Assembly: GCA_002347485.1 (NCBI GenBank)
Contig: DDXM01000025.1
Span: 1-63,798, forward strand
Length of the DNA: 63,798 nt
Reading direction: 5' to 3'
Origin: Anaerolineaceae bacterium UBA2260
GTDB taxonomy: Bacteria > Chloroflexota > Anaerolineae > Anaerolineales > Anaerolineaceae
The notes beneath the pieces were generated by a model. The model had not been told where the DNA came from. It saw only the letters and a program-made list of their open reading frames with translations, and searched no databases. Position numbers and translations under genes: made by a program. Below, one piece after another: positions 26,350 to 35,914 of this stretch. How positions within the stretch are numbered: position 1 is the first letter of the stretch; each line of letters opens with the position of its first letter.

Positions 26350-29013
26350 ATGGAAGTGATCCTGACCCACGAACAGGCTGATTTTGACGCGCTGGCATCA
26401 TTATTATGCGCCCACCTGCTAAACGAAAAATCGATCCCGGTGCTGCCAAACCGGCTCAACCGCAACGTGCGTAATTTTCTCAACCTTTATGGGGCCGATT
26501 TCCCTTTCAAAGAAGCGCGCGACCTGGGCTCGTTGGCGATCCATCACATCATCCTGGTCGACACGCAATCTCTTGTCACTCTAAAAGGCGTCACAACAAA
26601 AACTGCTGTCACCGTTATCGACCACCATGAAACGCGGGATGACCTGCCCGAGAACTGGCAGGTACGCTCAGAACGCGTCGGCGCCAATGTCACCTTCCTG
26701 GTGGAGCAGCTGCGCGATGGCAATCACCCGCTTAATCAAATGGAAGCCACCCTGCTCCTCCTCGGCATCTATGAAGATACGGGGTCTCTCTCTTACGCCT
26801 CCACCACCGTGCGCGATGTTAAAGCAGCGGCATTTCTGTTGGAACATGGCGCAAGCCTGCGCATAGCGGTGGATTTCCTGAATCCGGCGCTTTCCGTCGC
26901 GCAGAAAAAACTGGCTGACCAGCTACTCGCCAACGCCAGTACAGTTCCAATCCATGGAAAATCCATCCTCATTTCCAGCGCAGAAGCGCTCGATATGAAT
27001 GAGGAGATCTCCAGTATCGCCCACAAAATACGCGACCTGCTCGACCCTGACGCGCTGTTCCTCTTCGTAAGAACCTCAGAAGGCATTCGCCTTGTCGCGC
27101 GCTCGACCTCTGACCAGGTGGATGTCGCGCATATCGCCAGATTGCTGGGTGGCGGCGGGCACGAACGCGCCGCGGCAGCCTTGATCCAGGCGGAATCATT
27201 ACAGGAAAATCAGGCGACACTGGATTCATTAAGGGAACAGATCGTCGAGGAGTTGAAGAAAGTCATTAAACCGCCCCCCACCATCAACAAGATCATGTCA
27301 CGGCGGCCCCATCTCATCTCACGAACCACCTCGCTGGAGGATGCGTACCGTCTGATGCAACGTTACGGTTATGAAGGTTACCCGGTGGTTGAAAATGAAA
27401 AGGTTGTCGGCTTGCTCACACGGCGGGCGGTCGACCGTGCGCTGCAGCATAAACTCAAACTGAACGCCGGCAGTCTGATGGAAGCCGGTGAGCACAGTCT
27501 GAAAAGCACGGATACGATAGACCAGTTGCAACAATTGATGGCTGCCACCGGCTGGGGTCAGATCCCCGTGCTGGACCCCGAAAGCGGGCATATCGTAGGT
27601 ATCGTCACCCGCACAGACCTGTTGAAAACATTGCCGGGGCATAACGGCGCGCTGCCCGGGCAAAAGAACTACGCCGCCATGCTGGAAAAAGCCTTACCCC
27701 CCTGCCGATTGGCGCTGCTTCAAATGATTGCCAGGTATTCCGGCGAAGAACATCAGTCCATCTACATCGTAGGCGGATTCGTGCGCGACTTGCTGTTGAA
27801 ACGTCCTTCAATAGATTTCGATATCGTGGTGGAGGGGGACGCCATGCACTTCGCCCACGCGCTGGCGAAGAAATACGGCGGTCGCGTGGTCACGCACCGG
27901 CGCTTTAGCACAGCCAAATGGCAGATAAGTGGAATCCATGCCAATTTGCAAAAGACCATGGAGTGTGAAAACAAGCCAGCCGTGGATCTGCCGGAGGCAT
28001 TGGATTTTATCAGCGCGCGCACGGAATTTTACGACCACCCCACCGCGCTCCCGACCGTTGAGCGATCCAGCATCAAGCTCGACCTGCATCGCCGCGATTT
28101 CACCATTAACACCCTCGCGCTCAGGTTGGATGGACATCATTACGGTGAACTCTACGATTATTGGGGCGGCCTGGCTGATCTCGAAAAGAAATTGGTGCGC
28201 GTGCTGCATTCCCTATCCTTTGTCGATGACCCCACCCGCCTGTTGCGGGCGGTACGATTCGAGCAACGTTTCCAGTTCCAGATCGAAAAACGCACGCTGC
28301 AGTTGATGGATGAAGCGCGCGAACTGTTACACCAGTTGAGCGGGGAAAGAATTCACCATGAATTCGATCTGATTTTTAATGAAACTTCGCCGTTCCCCAT
28401 CCTGCGGCGTCTCTCCGAACTCGGCCTGCTCTCGCAAATCCACCCGCACCTGGTCTGGAACGAACGCCACGAAACCGCGATCAGCCATGCGAATAACTAT
28501 ACGCAATACACAGCCTGGCACCTTCCCGCCAACCTCGGCAACACACCTATCCGCCTCGCTCTCACTTACTTGATCTGGTTCCTCCAGCTACCCGGGAGGT
28601 CCGGTCTCGAAGTCGGCAAAAGACTCAGGCTGTCAAGATCGCTGCTGGAAACGCTGGAAAAATCGATCTCCGTGGCAGCCGCTGTAAATGAATGGAAAGA
28701 TCTTAGTCCAAGTCAGCTTACCCGCACGCTTGAGAAATTACACCTCTATGGCGTATTCGCTCTTTATTGCATTTTGCAGGATGAAGAACTTAAGGAAAAA
28801 CTAAACCTTTACGCCACCAGGTGGCGCTTTATTACCCCCACCGTGGATGGCAATTCCCTCCGCGCCCGCGGCATTCCACCCGGTCCCCTGTACGCCCGCG
28901 TCCTGTCAAAGGTTCGCAACGCCTGGCTGGATGGTGAGCTTTCCTCCCCCAGTGAAGAGGAAACGATGATCGCAGCGCTTCTCAAGGAAACCAATGACGG
29001 AAATAGTGAATGA
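26350..29013 (+). CDS. DHH phosphoesterase-CBS-tRNA nucleotidyltransferase fusion
   Basis: 887 residues in three parts. Residues 1-310 are a DHH/DHHA1 phosphoesterase: HEQADFDALASL, LVDTQS, the DHH itself in VIDHHETRDD, and GGGGHERAAAALI near 266. Residues 313-430 are two CBS repeats (HLISRTTSLEDAYRLM and SLKSTDTIDQLQQLM units), likely an adenine-nucleotide sensor. From about 470 there is a class II poly(A) polymerase/CCA-adding head: IVGGFVRDLLLKRPSIDFDIV (GGxVRD...DxD), DFTINTLAL, DDPTRLLRAVRFEQRF, then a helical RNA-binding tail. It probably completes tRNA 3' ends, needed by the CCA-less tRNA-Ala at 51-123; the DHH part may trim RNA or nanoRNA. The architecture is known in several phyla. 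No Shine-Dalgarno; predicted leaderless. Confidence 0.9.
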   Translation: MEVILTHEQADFDALASLLCAHLLNEKSIPVLPNRLNRNVRNFLNLYGADFPFKEARDLGSLAIHHIILVDTQSLVTLKGVTTKTAVTVIDHHETRDDLPENWQVRSERVGANVTFLVEQLRDGNHPLNQMEATLLLLGIYEDTGSLSYASTTVRDVKAAAFLLEHGASLRIAVDFLNPALSVAQKKLADQLLANASTVPIHGKSILISSAEALDMNEEISSIAHKIRDLLDPDALFLFVRTSEGIRLVARSTSDQVDVAHIARLLGGGGHERAAAALIQAESLQENQATLDSLREQIVEELKKVIKPPPTINKIMSRRPHLISRTTSLEDAYRLMQRYGYEGYPVVENEKVVGLLTRRAVDRALQHKLKLNAGSLMEAGEHSLKSTDTIDQLQQLMAATGWGQIPVLDPESGHIVGIVTRTDLLKTLPGHNGALPGQKNYAAMLEKALPPCRLALLQMIARYSGEEHQSIYIVGGFVRDLLLKRPSIDFDIVVEGDAMHFAHALAKKYGGRVVTHRRFSTAKWQISGIHANLQKTMECENKPAVDLPEALDFISARTEFYDHPTALPTVERSSIKLDLHRRDFTINTLALRLDGHHYGELYDYWGGLADLEKKLVRVLHSLSFVDDPTRLLRAVRFEQRFQFQIEKRTLQLMDEARELLHQLSGERIHHEFDLIFNETSPFPILRRLSELGLLSQIHPHLVWNERHETAISHANNYTQYTAWHLPANLGNTPIRLALTYLIWFLQLPGRSGLEVGKRLRLSRSLLETLEKSISVAAAVNEWKDLSPSQLTRTLEKLHLYGVFALYCILQDEELKEKLNLYATRWRFITPTVDGNSLRARGIPPGPLYARVLSKVRNAWLDGELSSPSEEETMIAALLKETNDGNSE

Positions 29014-29533
29014 CGATGTTTCGTTTGTAGACTTTGAAAAGATCCGCATCCGCCGCATGACGCGCGAAGACCTGCCGGCGTTGGAATGGGACGGCGAATT
29101 CAAGCATTTCCGCAACGTGTATAAAAGTGTGTACCACCACATGCAGCAGGGCGGCGCGGATGCCTGGGTGGCCGAATCTCCGCTTGGCGAGATCATTGGT
29201 CAGGTGTTTTTACAATATAAGAGCGATCGTCCGGAACTGGCGGATGGTTGGAAGCGCGCGTACCTATATTCCTTCCGCATCAAACCACCCTACCGCAACC
29301 ACGGGTTGGGATCGCGCATGATGCGGGGTATTGAGGAGGTTCTCACCTCCAGATATTTCACTCGTCTTACCTTGAATGTCGCCCGCGACAATCCTGACGC
29401 GATCCGCTTATACAAACGTTTAGGATTTCAAATCGTCGCCGAAGAACCGGGGGTCTGGTCATATATCGACCACGAAGGCAAATGGCAGACCGTGGAAGAG
29501 CCTTCCTGGCGCATGGAAAAACTGCTTGGTTAA
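28994..29533 (+). CDS. GNAT family N-acetyltransferase
   Basis: 179 residues. Overlaps the end of the nucleotidyltransferase gene by 20 bp. GNAT motifs: RIRRMTREDLPAL at the start, FRIKPPYRNHGLGSRMM as the acetyl-CoA-binding motif A (R/Q-x-x-G-x-G/A: RNHGLG), and NVARDNPDAIRLYKRLGFQIV as motif B. Expected to be a cytoplasmic acyltransferase; substrate unknown. The overlap implies co-translation with the upstream RNA enzyme, though RimI-like function is not proven. Confidence 0.88.
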   Translation: MTEIVNDDVSFVDFEKIRIRRMTREDLPALEWDGEFKHFRNVYKSVYHHMQQGGADAWVAESPLGEIIGQVFLQYKSDRPELADGWKRAYLYSFRIKPPYRNHGLGSRMMRGIEEVLTSRYFTRLTLNVARDNPDAIRLYKRLGFQIVAEEPGVWSYIDHEGKWQTVEEPSWRMEKLLG

Positions 29534-29547
29534 ACGACTTAAAATAA

Positions 29548-30531
29548 TTACTGGTCCCCCCACACCTCGACATGAACACCCTGCATTTCCAGGTCTGCGA
29601 GACCCAGGCGCTCTGTGACCAGGCTCGCCATCTCATTTTGGGTGATGAGCTGCAATGTTCTCGTTTGAACATCCATTTCCAATGGTATGACCAGAAGGCT
29701 TTCGATCTCATGGCGGCTGAACTCAATATGAACGATTGCCGTTCTCATGGCATCCGTCAGCATCCACTGATCTGCGAGCAGGTTGCCCAGGCTGTACATT
29801 ACCAGCGCATGATGCCCATCGACGGAGGACGCGCGCCATTCCATGCGCTGCAGCACATGTGGGTGATGCCCCCACACCACGTCCGCGCCAGCGTCGACCA
29901 ACTCCTGCGCGAGGTCTTCCTGGGCGTGGGATGGGCCAGCCTGGTATTCGTTGCCCCAATGGATCGAAACCACCACCAGGTCGCTATTATCGTGGGCAAA
30001 CCTGATTTCAGCCAGTAATCCGGTGAGATCCGCTTCACTAGAATACGCGTCTAAAGCAATGAATGCCACATTCTGTTTACCAGCCAGCGCATATACCACA
30101 TCGCTGGTGGCTGCGACGCCAATCCCGGCAGTTCGTAATGCTTGCGCAGCATTGCTTGTGCCTGCCGAGAGACAATCTTCCTGGTGGTTATTAGCGTTTG
30201 TGACGAAGTCAATCCCACCATCAGCCAGAACCCTGATTTGGCTCGCGTCAGCGCACAGGTTCATGTCAGTGATGGATGGATCAAGCACCGTGTTAAATTC
30301 GCCGATCGGTGACTCGAGATTGACCGCGAACAAGGCGGATGGATCTTCTGCCAGGATTGGCGTGATGCTCTCCCATGGCGAGGTGTCCGAAAAGATCTGG
30401 GTCCCGCCCCGCGCGAGCATCACGTCTCCACCTAGCAGGAGCGCAGAGGAACTTGGTTTAACTGTGCAGGCCGATAGAAGGAGGAGCGCTGATACCAGCG
30501 CTCTCTCCGCGAAACTTCTTCGCAAGTTCAT
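29548..30531 (-). CDS. CapA family (PGA_cap) metallophosphatase-like lipoprotein
   Basis: 327 residues from ATG 30531, chosen because it forms an ATGA overlap with the upstream stop and directly precedes the lipoprotein signal (RRSFAERALVSALLLLSAC). The calcineurin-like CapA domain shows LLLGGDVMLARG, FAVNLESPIGEF, VTNANNHQEDC, VSIHWGNEYQAGPSHAQ and VWGHHPHVLQRMEW, the metal-binding Asp/Asn/His set. CapA proteins take part in poly-gamma-glutamate or capsule handling. Last gene of a three-gene exported-protein operon. No capB/capC ligase genes are nearby. Confidence 0.85.
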   Translation of the reverse strand: MNLRRSFAERALVSALLLLSACTVKPSSSALLLGGDVMLARGGTQIFSDTSPWESITPILAEDPSALFAVNLESPIGEFNTVLDPSITDMNLCADASQIRVLADGGIDFVTNANNHQEDCLSAGTSNAAQALRTAGIGVAATSDVVYALAGKQNVAFIALDAYSSEADLTGLLAEIRFAHDNSDLVVVSIHWGNEYQAGPSHAQEDLAQELVDAGADVVWGHHPHVLQRMEWRASSVDGHHALVMYSLGNLLADQWMLTDAMRTAIVHIEFSRHEIESLLVIPLEMDVQTRTLQLITQNEMASLVTERLGLADLEMQGVHVEVWGDQ

Positions 30532-32771
30532 GGAACGATGAACAAAGATGTCCAATCCGGCGCATCCGGAGCGTTTCCACTTTCAATCATTAATTGCCAG
30601 GCTTCATCGGTCATGCGCTTGTCCAGGTCAACCGTGAATTCGTAATAAGTGTAAACCGCGCCCACCGCGACGCGGTAAGGGGCATCGGGAAGAACGACGT
30701 AAATCAGCGTCGGGTACCCTACCCCTTCCTCCAGCACACGACCAATTCCAGTGGCGACATCAGCAACCAGCGCGGATTTCTGATCTGAGATCTCACCGCT
30801 ACCCATCGCCGGATCGACCGGGTCAGCCGCCGCGACGGTCATCGCTTCAAGCCAGCCACCGAAGTACTTGATGCGCCAGTAATCTTCATCAGTCAACTCA
30901 GTTCCATTCAGTTCAGCCTGTGCCGTGTTTAACAAGAATCCAAGCTGCTCGATCAGGTTATCCAGGTTGCCGCCCGTGACGCCATCCAGCAAGCCGCGGC
31001 TGTCCAGGCCATCGCGGGTCATTTCCGCCAGCGCCAGCAGGCGGGCGTACGCCTCCGGATTCGGTTCCACGTACCCCTTGGGCAAATCCTCCGGTCCGCC
31101 GCCCATTTCTGCCATCACCTGTTTGGCGTACAGGATCGTGTCATGCTTCAATTCCGTCCAGGAGCTCAAGGCGGTCTGCATATCCTTACGCAGCCAGGCT
31201 TGCGTCTGCATGAACGCGGGGTACTGCTCCCCTTTCGGTTCGAAGATGGGCTGCAGCGCGTACAACCATGACCAGTAGAGGTTTTGAGTCCACGAGTCCA
31301 AACCCAGTTCAGCGACTTCCTTCTCAACCTTCGCGAACTGGGTCTCGTAATTCAAATAATCGGTTTCGCCCATCTCCTGCAAAAGCGCATAGGCTTCAGC
31401 AGAGCCCTGCACTGCCAGAAAATCCAGGCTCTTGGGCAGGTCACGCGGGTTATCCAGCGTGCCCACCTTGCGCCACATCAATTCTCCGAATACAAACTGG
31501 TCAAGCGTGAAGCGCTGCCCCATAAAGCGGAATCCCTGTGTGGCATCATCCCGATCCTGCCAGATCCACACCCACATGGAATTGATCTGCGGCGGCGGCA
31601 GCTGTTTTGCGGCTTCGAAAAATACCTGCGAGAGCCCGGGGTCCGCGAAGCTTTCAAGGTCCGGCGATTCTCCGAATATTTCATCGGAGAGTCTGCCATA
31701 CTCGTAGATCGAAAGATCGTCAGCTTTGCCAACGATGAACACGGTCGGGTCATAGATATTCTGCCACAACTCAAGCGCCGGCCTTCCGGAGGAAGTCAGT
31801 GCGTTGCGCATCGCCTGCACGACCAGGAGAGCGCGTTGAGTCTCGATAGTATCTTTCAGGCGGAAGGTCATGCGCCCGTACCACATCATGGCTTTGAAAT
31901 AGGATTTCAGCCCTTCATCGCGGGTGTAATGCCCGCGCGGGATATACTGCGAGTAATCCTCGAGCAGGATATCATCCGATGCCTGCTCGCCTGTATCCCA
32001 AATGGGAGAGGGCGCAAAACCGCCGCCCCCCTCGATCAGATCCACTTCAGCCTTCACCAAACCACTCAGTTCCATCGGAATATCTACCGGCAGATCGAGA
32101 AGCTCCGCAGCTACCGCAAAATACGCTGCGTTCCTGCCCGCGGCGGTTTCCATGGCGGTGCCCTTGAGAATGGTGTACTGGTTGAGCGACTCATCCAACA
32201 TGGCGGTGGTTAGTTCCTTCAGCAGATCTATGAAAGTGGTGCGTTCCAGGTCGCGCAGCATCTTATCGAAAATCAGATGATAGACGTGGAATACCGCGTC
32301 GGTGGTCACAAATACAGGCGTGGTGTCATAGCGGATCGACTCATACGCCTGGTAAAACTCCTGGTACATGTTGTTTGGATCGCTCGTGGGAGGGACGACC
32401 ACAAAACCGTTCTCGAACAGCGCCTGGAGTTGACCAGCGGAGAGTGGAAGCTCTTCGATCCCTTCTATCTGGTTGGGGCTTAACGGCAATGAATACCCGC
32501 CTGTGTATCGCGCCGGCATGGCGTACGAGCGCAGTTTGTACTCGGCGAATGGCGCGGCGTACAACTCGCTCGCGGTAAGATCAGGGATCTCTGGTAAAAC
32601 CGCAGGTGGTGGTACGGTATCGACAACCGGTATATCGGTCTCGATCCCTACTTGCGCTTCTTCTGGAGTTGAAGTGAAGCCGGGAACAAGGTCGGTGACA
32701 TTGCAAGCCGATAGCAGTAACGCAGCGACAGTAACGATTGAAACAAATTTAACTACTTTATTACCAAGCAT
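30528..32771 (-). CDS. DUF3160 domain lipoprotein
   Basis: 747 residues. Lipoprotein signal VTVAALLLSAC, then a Pro-rich linker and a long helical domain with the DUF3160 hallmarks: FVVVPTSDPNNMYQEFYQAYE, PVFVTTDAVFHVYHLIFDKML, GFRFMGQRFTLDQFVF and PKSLDFLAVQGSAEA. The function of DUF3160 is not established; the fold is extracellular and lipid-anchored. AGGAGG 5 nt before the ATG overlaps the end of the VCBS-like gene, so these genes are transcribed together. Confidence 0.88.
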   Translation of the reverse strand: MLGNKVVKFVSIVTVAALLLSACNVTDLVPGFTSTPEEAQVGIETDIPVVDTVPPPAVLPEIPDLTASELYAAPFAEYKLRSYAMPARYTGGYSLPLSPNQIEGIEELPLSAGQLQALFENGFVVVPPTSDPNNMYQEFYQAYESIRYDTTPVFVTTDAVFHVYHLIFDKMLRDLERTTFIDLLKELTTAMLDESLNQYTILKGTAMETAAGRNAAYFAVAAELLDLPVDIPMELSGLVKAEVDLIEGGGGFAPSPIWDTGEQASDDILLEDYSQYIPRGHYTRDEGLKSYFKAMMWYGRMTFRLKDTIETQRALLVVQAMRNALTSSGRPALELWQNIYDPTVFIVGKADDLSIYEYGRLSDEIFGESPDLESFADPGLSQVFFEAAKQLPPPQINSMWVWIWQDRDDATQGFRFMGQRFTLDQFVFGELMWRKVGTLDNPRDLPKSLDFLAVQGSAEAYALLQEMGETDYLNYETQFAKVEKEVAELGLDSWTQNLYWSWLYALQPIFEPKGEQYPAFMQTQAWLRKDMQTALSSWTELKHDTILYAKQVMAEMGGGPEDLPKGYVEPNPEAYARLLALAEMTRDGLDSRGLLDGVTGGNLDNLIEQLGFLLNTAQAELNGTELTDEDYWRIKYFGGWLEAMTVAAADPVDPAMGSGEISDQKSALVADVATGIGRVLEEGVGYPTLIYVVLPDAPYRVAVGAVYTYYEFTVDLDKRMTDEAWQLMIESGNAPDAPDWTSLFIVP

Positions 32772-32780
32772 TTTGACCTC

Positions 32781-33506
32781 CTAATCATTTAGCGCAAGAA
32801 GAATCATAGACTCTTCTCTGCTTAACACGTGCATGGAAGCATAAGTGCCGTCCATGCGATCGACCAGTGAAAATCCGAACCCGTTCCACTCCCAGACCAC
32901 AATCTGTCCGGATAAGGTAGTGCTGTCATAAGCATATTCAATGGCAGCCAATTCCTGCAGACCGTCGCCATCCAAATCTTCAGCAAGTAGAGAATGCATC
33001 GGGTTTGCCAGTGCTGATCCCGCCCAAATTTCTTTGGGATTTCCCTCCTCCAGTGATAACAGGATTAAATGGCAACTGTTGCCCTCATCGTCCTTGAAGG
33101 CGTCGATCCTTCCCCCATAAGGCATGAATTGGTCCACTGGCCAGGGGTTAAATGCCCGCCAAACCAGCAGCGCCAGTTCGAGCGCACCATCAAGATCCAA
33201 GTCTGAGAAAAAAGCCTCCTGCACCTGCCAGGCTTCCGGGCTGCGCCAGATTTCGCGAGATGGGTCTCCGGCGCACTCCGATACCAGGACGACCCCTTCA
33301 GAGAGATGCAGGCACATTTCCACTTGATCGATTATCGCGCGTTGAAGCGAGTATACTCTTGAGAACGAGTGTGCAGTTTCCCAAACGTCCACCTGGCGCA
33401 AGGTTGAATCTTCCAACAACAAGCCGGAATACCTCGTTGAGGACAGGGTAGGCAAAATTAAAAGGATGAACAGTAAATTGCGTAACACTCTTAAAGACGT
33501 GCTCAT
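32781..33506 (-). CDS. Exported VCBS/FG-GAP-like repeat protein
   Basis: 241 residues from ATG 33506 (GAGGGGA upstream). Signal-peptide-like N-terminus VLRNLLFILLILPTLSS. Two calcium-binding-type loops, SDLDLDGALELALLVW and EDLDGDGLQELAAIEY, each followed by a hydrophobic strand, as in FG-GAP/VCBS or integrin-like repeats. A short protein for the class, perhaps an adaptor for the DUF3160/CapA partners that follow. Confidence 0.65.
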   Translation of the reverse strand: MSTSLRVLRNLLFILLILPTLSSTRYSGLLLEDSTLRQVDVWETAHSFSRVYSLQRAIIDQVEMCLHLSEGVVLVSECAGDPSREIWRSPEAWQVQEAFFSDLDLDGALELALLVWRAFNPWPVDQFMPYGGRIDAFKDDEGNSCHLILLSLEEGNPKEIWAGSALANPMHSLLAEDLDGDGLQELAAIEYAYDSTTLSGQIVVWEWNGFGFSLVDRMDGTYASMHVLSREESMILLALND

Positions 33507-33596
33507 AAGCTTCTGAGTTCCCCTCAATAATTGTACAACGGCTCATCGGATAAATATCATCAAGATCGCTTTTCCGGTGTGTAAAGCGCTGAATCG

Positions 33597-33638
33597 CTCA
33601 ATCGCCATCACTCAATCGCCATCACTCAATCGCCATCA
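33597..33638. repeat. Three perfect 14-bp tandem repeats
   Basis: CTCAATCGCCATCA repeated three times head to tail (33597-33610, 33611-33624, 33625-33638). The array ends 2 bp before the -35 box of the next promoter. Confidence 0.95.
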
Positions 33639-33640
33639 CT

Positions 33641-33669
33641 TTGACAGAAAGCGACTCGTCAAGTAGAAT
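33641..33669 (+). promoter_or_regulatory. Promoter of the EF-G-like gene
   Basis: TTGACA (33641-33646), 17-bp spacer, TAGAAT (33664-33669); start near 33676 and a GAGGG ribosome-binding site before ATG 33717. Confidence 0.85.
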
Positions 33670-33716
33670 TAGACGGTTTTACGAATACAATTAAATCAAC
33701 AAGAGGGACTCCGTTA

Positions 33717-35789
33717 ATGAAAGAATATTCAACTAACAAGATCCGTAATGTTGTGCTTGCTTCCCATTCCGGTGCCGGAAAGACCATTCTCTGCGAGGCG
33801 TTCCTTCATTCCACAGGGGCGACCACCCGCATGGGAAAGATCGAAGACGGCACCACTATTTCCGATTTCGATGAAGAGGAGATTCGCCGAACAATTTCCC
33901 TTTCCACCTCGGTGATTCCGGTGGAATATCGTGATGTAAAGGTCAACCTCCTCGATACTCCCGGTTACACAGATTTTATCGGCGAGGTCATCTCCGCGAT
34001 GCGCGTCGCTGATGCAGCCGTCCTGATGGTGGACGCGGTGAACGGACTGGAAGTCGGAACAGAGATCGCCATGGATTACGCCGCGAAGTTCAACCTGCCA
34101 CGAGTCCTCGTGATCAACAAAATGGACCGCGACAATGCGAATTTCCAAAAGTCCCTCCAGTCAGTTGAAGAATTTTCTGATGTCCGTTTGATCCCCATCC
34201 AGCTTCCCTGGGGAGAAAAACAGGGATTCAAGGGTGTGATCGACCTTATCTCGATGAAAGCCTATAAAGGTAAAGGCGAGAGCGCGGAAGAGATCCCCGC
34301 TGAGTACAAGGATGCCGCCGAAGAAGCTCATATGAAGCTCGTCGAAGCAGCCGCTGAAGGCGATGATTCCCTGATGGAAAAATTTTTCGAGAACGGAAAC
34401 CTGACGGATGAAGAAGTGACCAGCGGTCTCAAACTTGTGGTACGTTCCGGTGGTTTCATTCCCGTGCTTGTTTCGGCCGGCTCCAGTGAAATCGGCGTGT
34501 TCAAATTGCTGGATGCCTTCATCGACCTACTGCCTTCTCCTGCTGATGCGCAGAAAGCCGTCGCGCAGGGCAAGAACGGCGAAGAAACGCTTGAGCCCAC
34601 GGACAATGCGCCGCTTGCCATCTATGTCTGGAAAACCACCGCTGATCCATTCGTGGGCAAGCAAACTTTCTTCCGCCTCTACTCCGGTACCATCAGCCCC
34701 GATGCCAGGGTCTGGAATCAGACCAAAGGGATCGAGGAGCGTCTAGGATCGGTCAACATTCCACGCGGCAAAGAAACCCTGAGTGTTAAAGTCCTTCACG
34801 CCGGTGATATCTGCGTGGTGCCCAAACTAACCGATACTTCAACCTCCAACACGCTTTGCGACAAGGCGCACCCGTTGACCCTGCCCATCCCTGATTACCC
34901 TACTTCGCTATTCCAGGTCGCGCTCTTCCCCAAGACCCAGGCGGATTCCACCAAGATGTCCTCGACTCTCACCCGCTTGTGCGAAGAGGATATGACCCTC
35001 ACCTGGCACAACGAACCCTCCACGCTGCAAACCATTCTGCAAGGCATGGGCGATCAGCATATCGAAGTCGCCATCCGCCGGGCTGAGAGCAAGTTCCAGG
35101 TAGGCATCAATGTTCACGAACCCAAGGTTCCATACCAGGAAACCATCACCAAATCTAGTTCCGCCATGTACCGCCACAAGAAACAAACCGGTGGCTCCGG
35201 TCAATTCGGTGAAGTTCACCTGAAGGTCTCTCCGTTGACCGATAAGGAATTTGACTTCACATGGGATGTTTTCGGCGGCGCCATCTCGCAATCCTATTCT
35301 TCCTCCATTCAAAAAGGCATCTTGAATGTGATGAAGGAAGGCGTCATTGCCGGATACCCTGTTTCCGGAGTGCATGTCTCCGTTTTTGATGGCAAGGAAC
35401 ACCCGGTGGATTCGAAACCGGTTGCCTTTGAAATCGCTGGGCGCGAAGCCTTCAAACTGGCGGTACGCGAAGCAAATCCCGTCCTGCGTGAACCCATCAT
35501 GCTGGTCAAGATCACTGTGCCCGAATCTGCCATGGGAGACATCATGGGCGACCTCAACACCCGCCGCGCGCGCATCCAGGGCATGGAAACGCAGAAAGGT
35601 CGGTCGGTTGTGACCGCTTACGTACCGCTGGCTGAAATGCTGCGCTACACCACCACCCTGCGCTCAATGACTGGCGGTCGCGGTGTATTCACCATGGAAA
35701 TGGACCACACTGAGGTTGTGCCGGCTCACATCGCCCAGCCGATCATTGATGCCCGCACCAAGGAACTGGAAAGCAAGAAGGAAGACTAA
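33717..35789 (+). CDS. Elongation factor G-like GTPase
   Basis: 690 residues, full EF-G length. G1 is SHSGAGKT (residues 16-23) instead of the canonical AHIDAGKT; G3 is DTPGYTDF; G4 is NKMDRD. Domains II-V follow, including QTGGSGQFGEVHLKV of domain IV and RSMTGGRGVFTME of domain V. The altered G1 and the switch I segment RRTISLSTSVIPVEY place it in the EF-G-like (FusA2/EF-G-2) branch rather than the main translocase. It may help ribosome recycling, tetracycline-type protection or stress translation; not determined. Own promoter and terminator. The canonical fusA is not in the window. Confidence 0.9.
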   Translation: MKEYSTNKIRNVVLASHSGAGKTILCEAFLHSTGATTRMGKIEDGTTISDFDEEEIRRTISLSTSVIPVEYRDVKVNLLDTPGYTDFIGEVISAMRVADAAVLMVDAVNGLEVGTEIAMDYAAKFNLPRVLVINKMDRDNANFQKSLQSVEEFSDVRLIPIQLPWGEKQGFKGVIDLISMKAYKGKGESAEEIPAEYKDAAEEAHMKLVEAAAEGDDSLMEKFFENGNLTDEEVTSGLKLVVRSGGFIPVLVSAGSSEIGVFKLLDAFIDLLPSPADAQKAVAQGKNGEETLEPTDNAPLAIYVWKTTADPFVGKQTFFRLYSGTISPDARVWNQTKGIEERLGSVNIPRGKETLSVKVLHAGDICVVPKLTDTSTSNTLCDKAHPLTLPIPDYPTSLFQVALFPKTQADSTKMSSTLTRLCEEDMTLTWHNEPSTLQTILQGMGDQHIEVAIRRAESKFQVGINVHEPKVPYQETITKSSSAMYRHKKQTGGSGQFGEVHLKVSPLTDKEFDFTWDVFGGAISQSYSSSIQKGILNVMKEGVIAGYPVSGVHVSVFDGKEHPVDSKPVAFEIAGREAFKLAVREANPVLREPIMLVKITVPESAMGDIMGDLNTRRARIQGMETQKGRSVVTAYVPLAEMLRYTTTLRSMTGGRGVFTMEMDHTEVVPAHIAQPIIDARTKELESKKED

Positions 35790-35806
35790 TTCATTCAAGC
35801 ACCAAA

Positions 35807-35837
35807 GCTGGGCGGCTTCCACCGCCCGGCTTTTTCT
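35807..35837 (+). terminator. Intrinsic terminator after the EF-G-like gene
   Basis: GCTGGGCGG / CCGCCCGGC (35807-35815, 35822-35830), loop CTTCCA, then TTTTTCTTT. Confidence 0.92.
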
Positions 35838-35914
35838 TTAATCAAACGCGGCGGTCAGTTTTTTTTGGCGGTATGGTATCATTAAAGTTCAATCAAAAAT
35901 GAACCGAGTGCAAC

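Noticed and set aside
31284..32213. 309-codon plus-strand open frame
   Set aside because: Antisense shadow of the DUF3160 gene; composition follows from its codon use.
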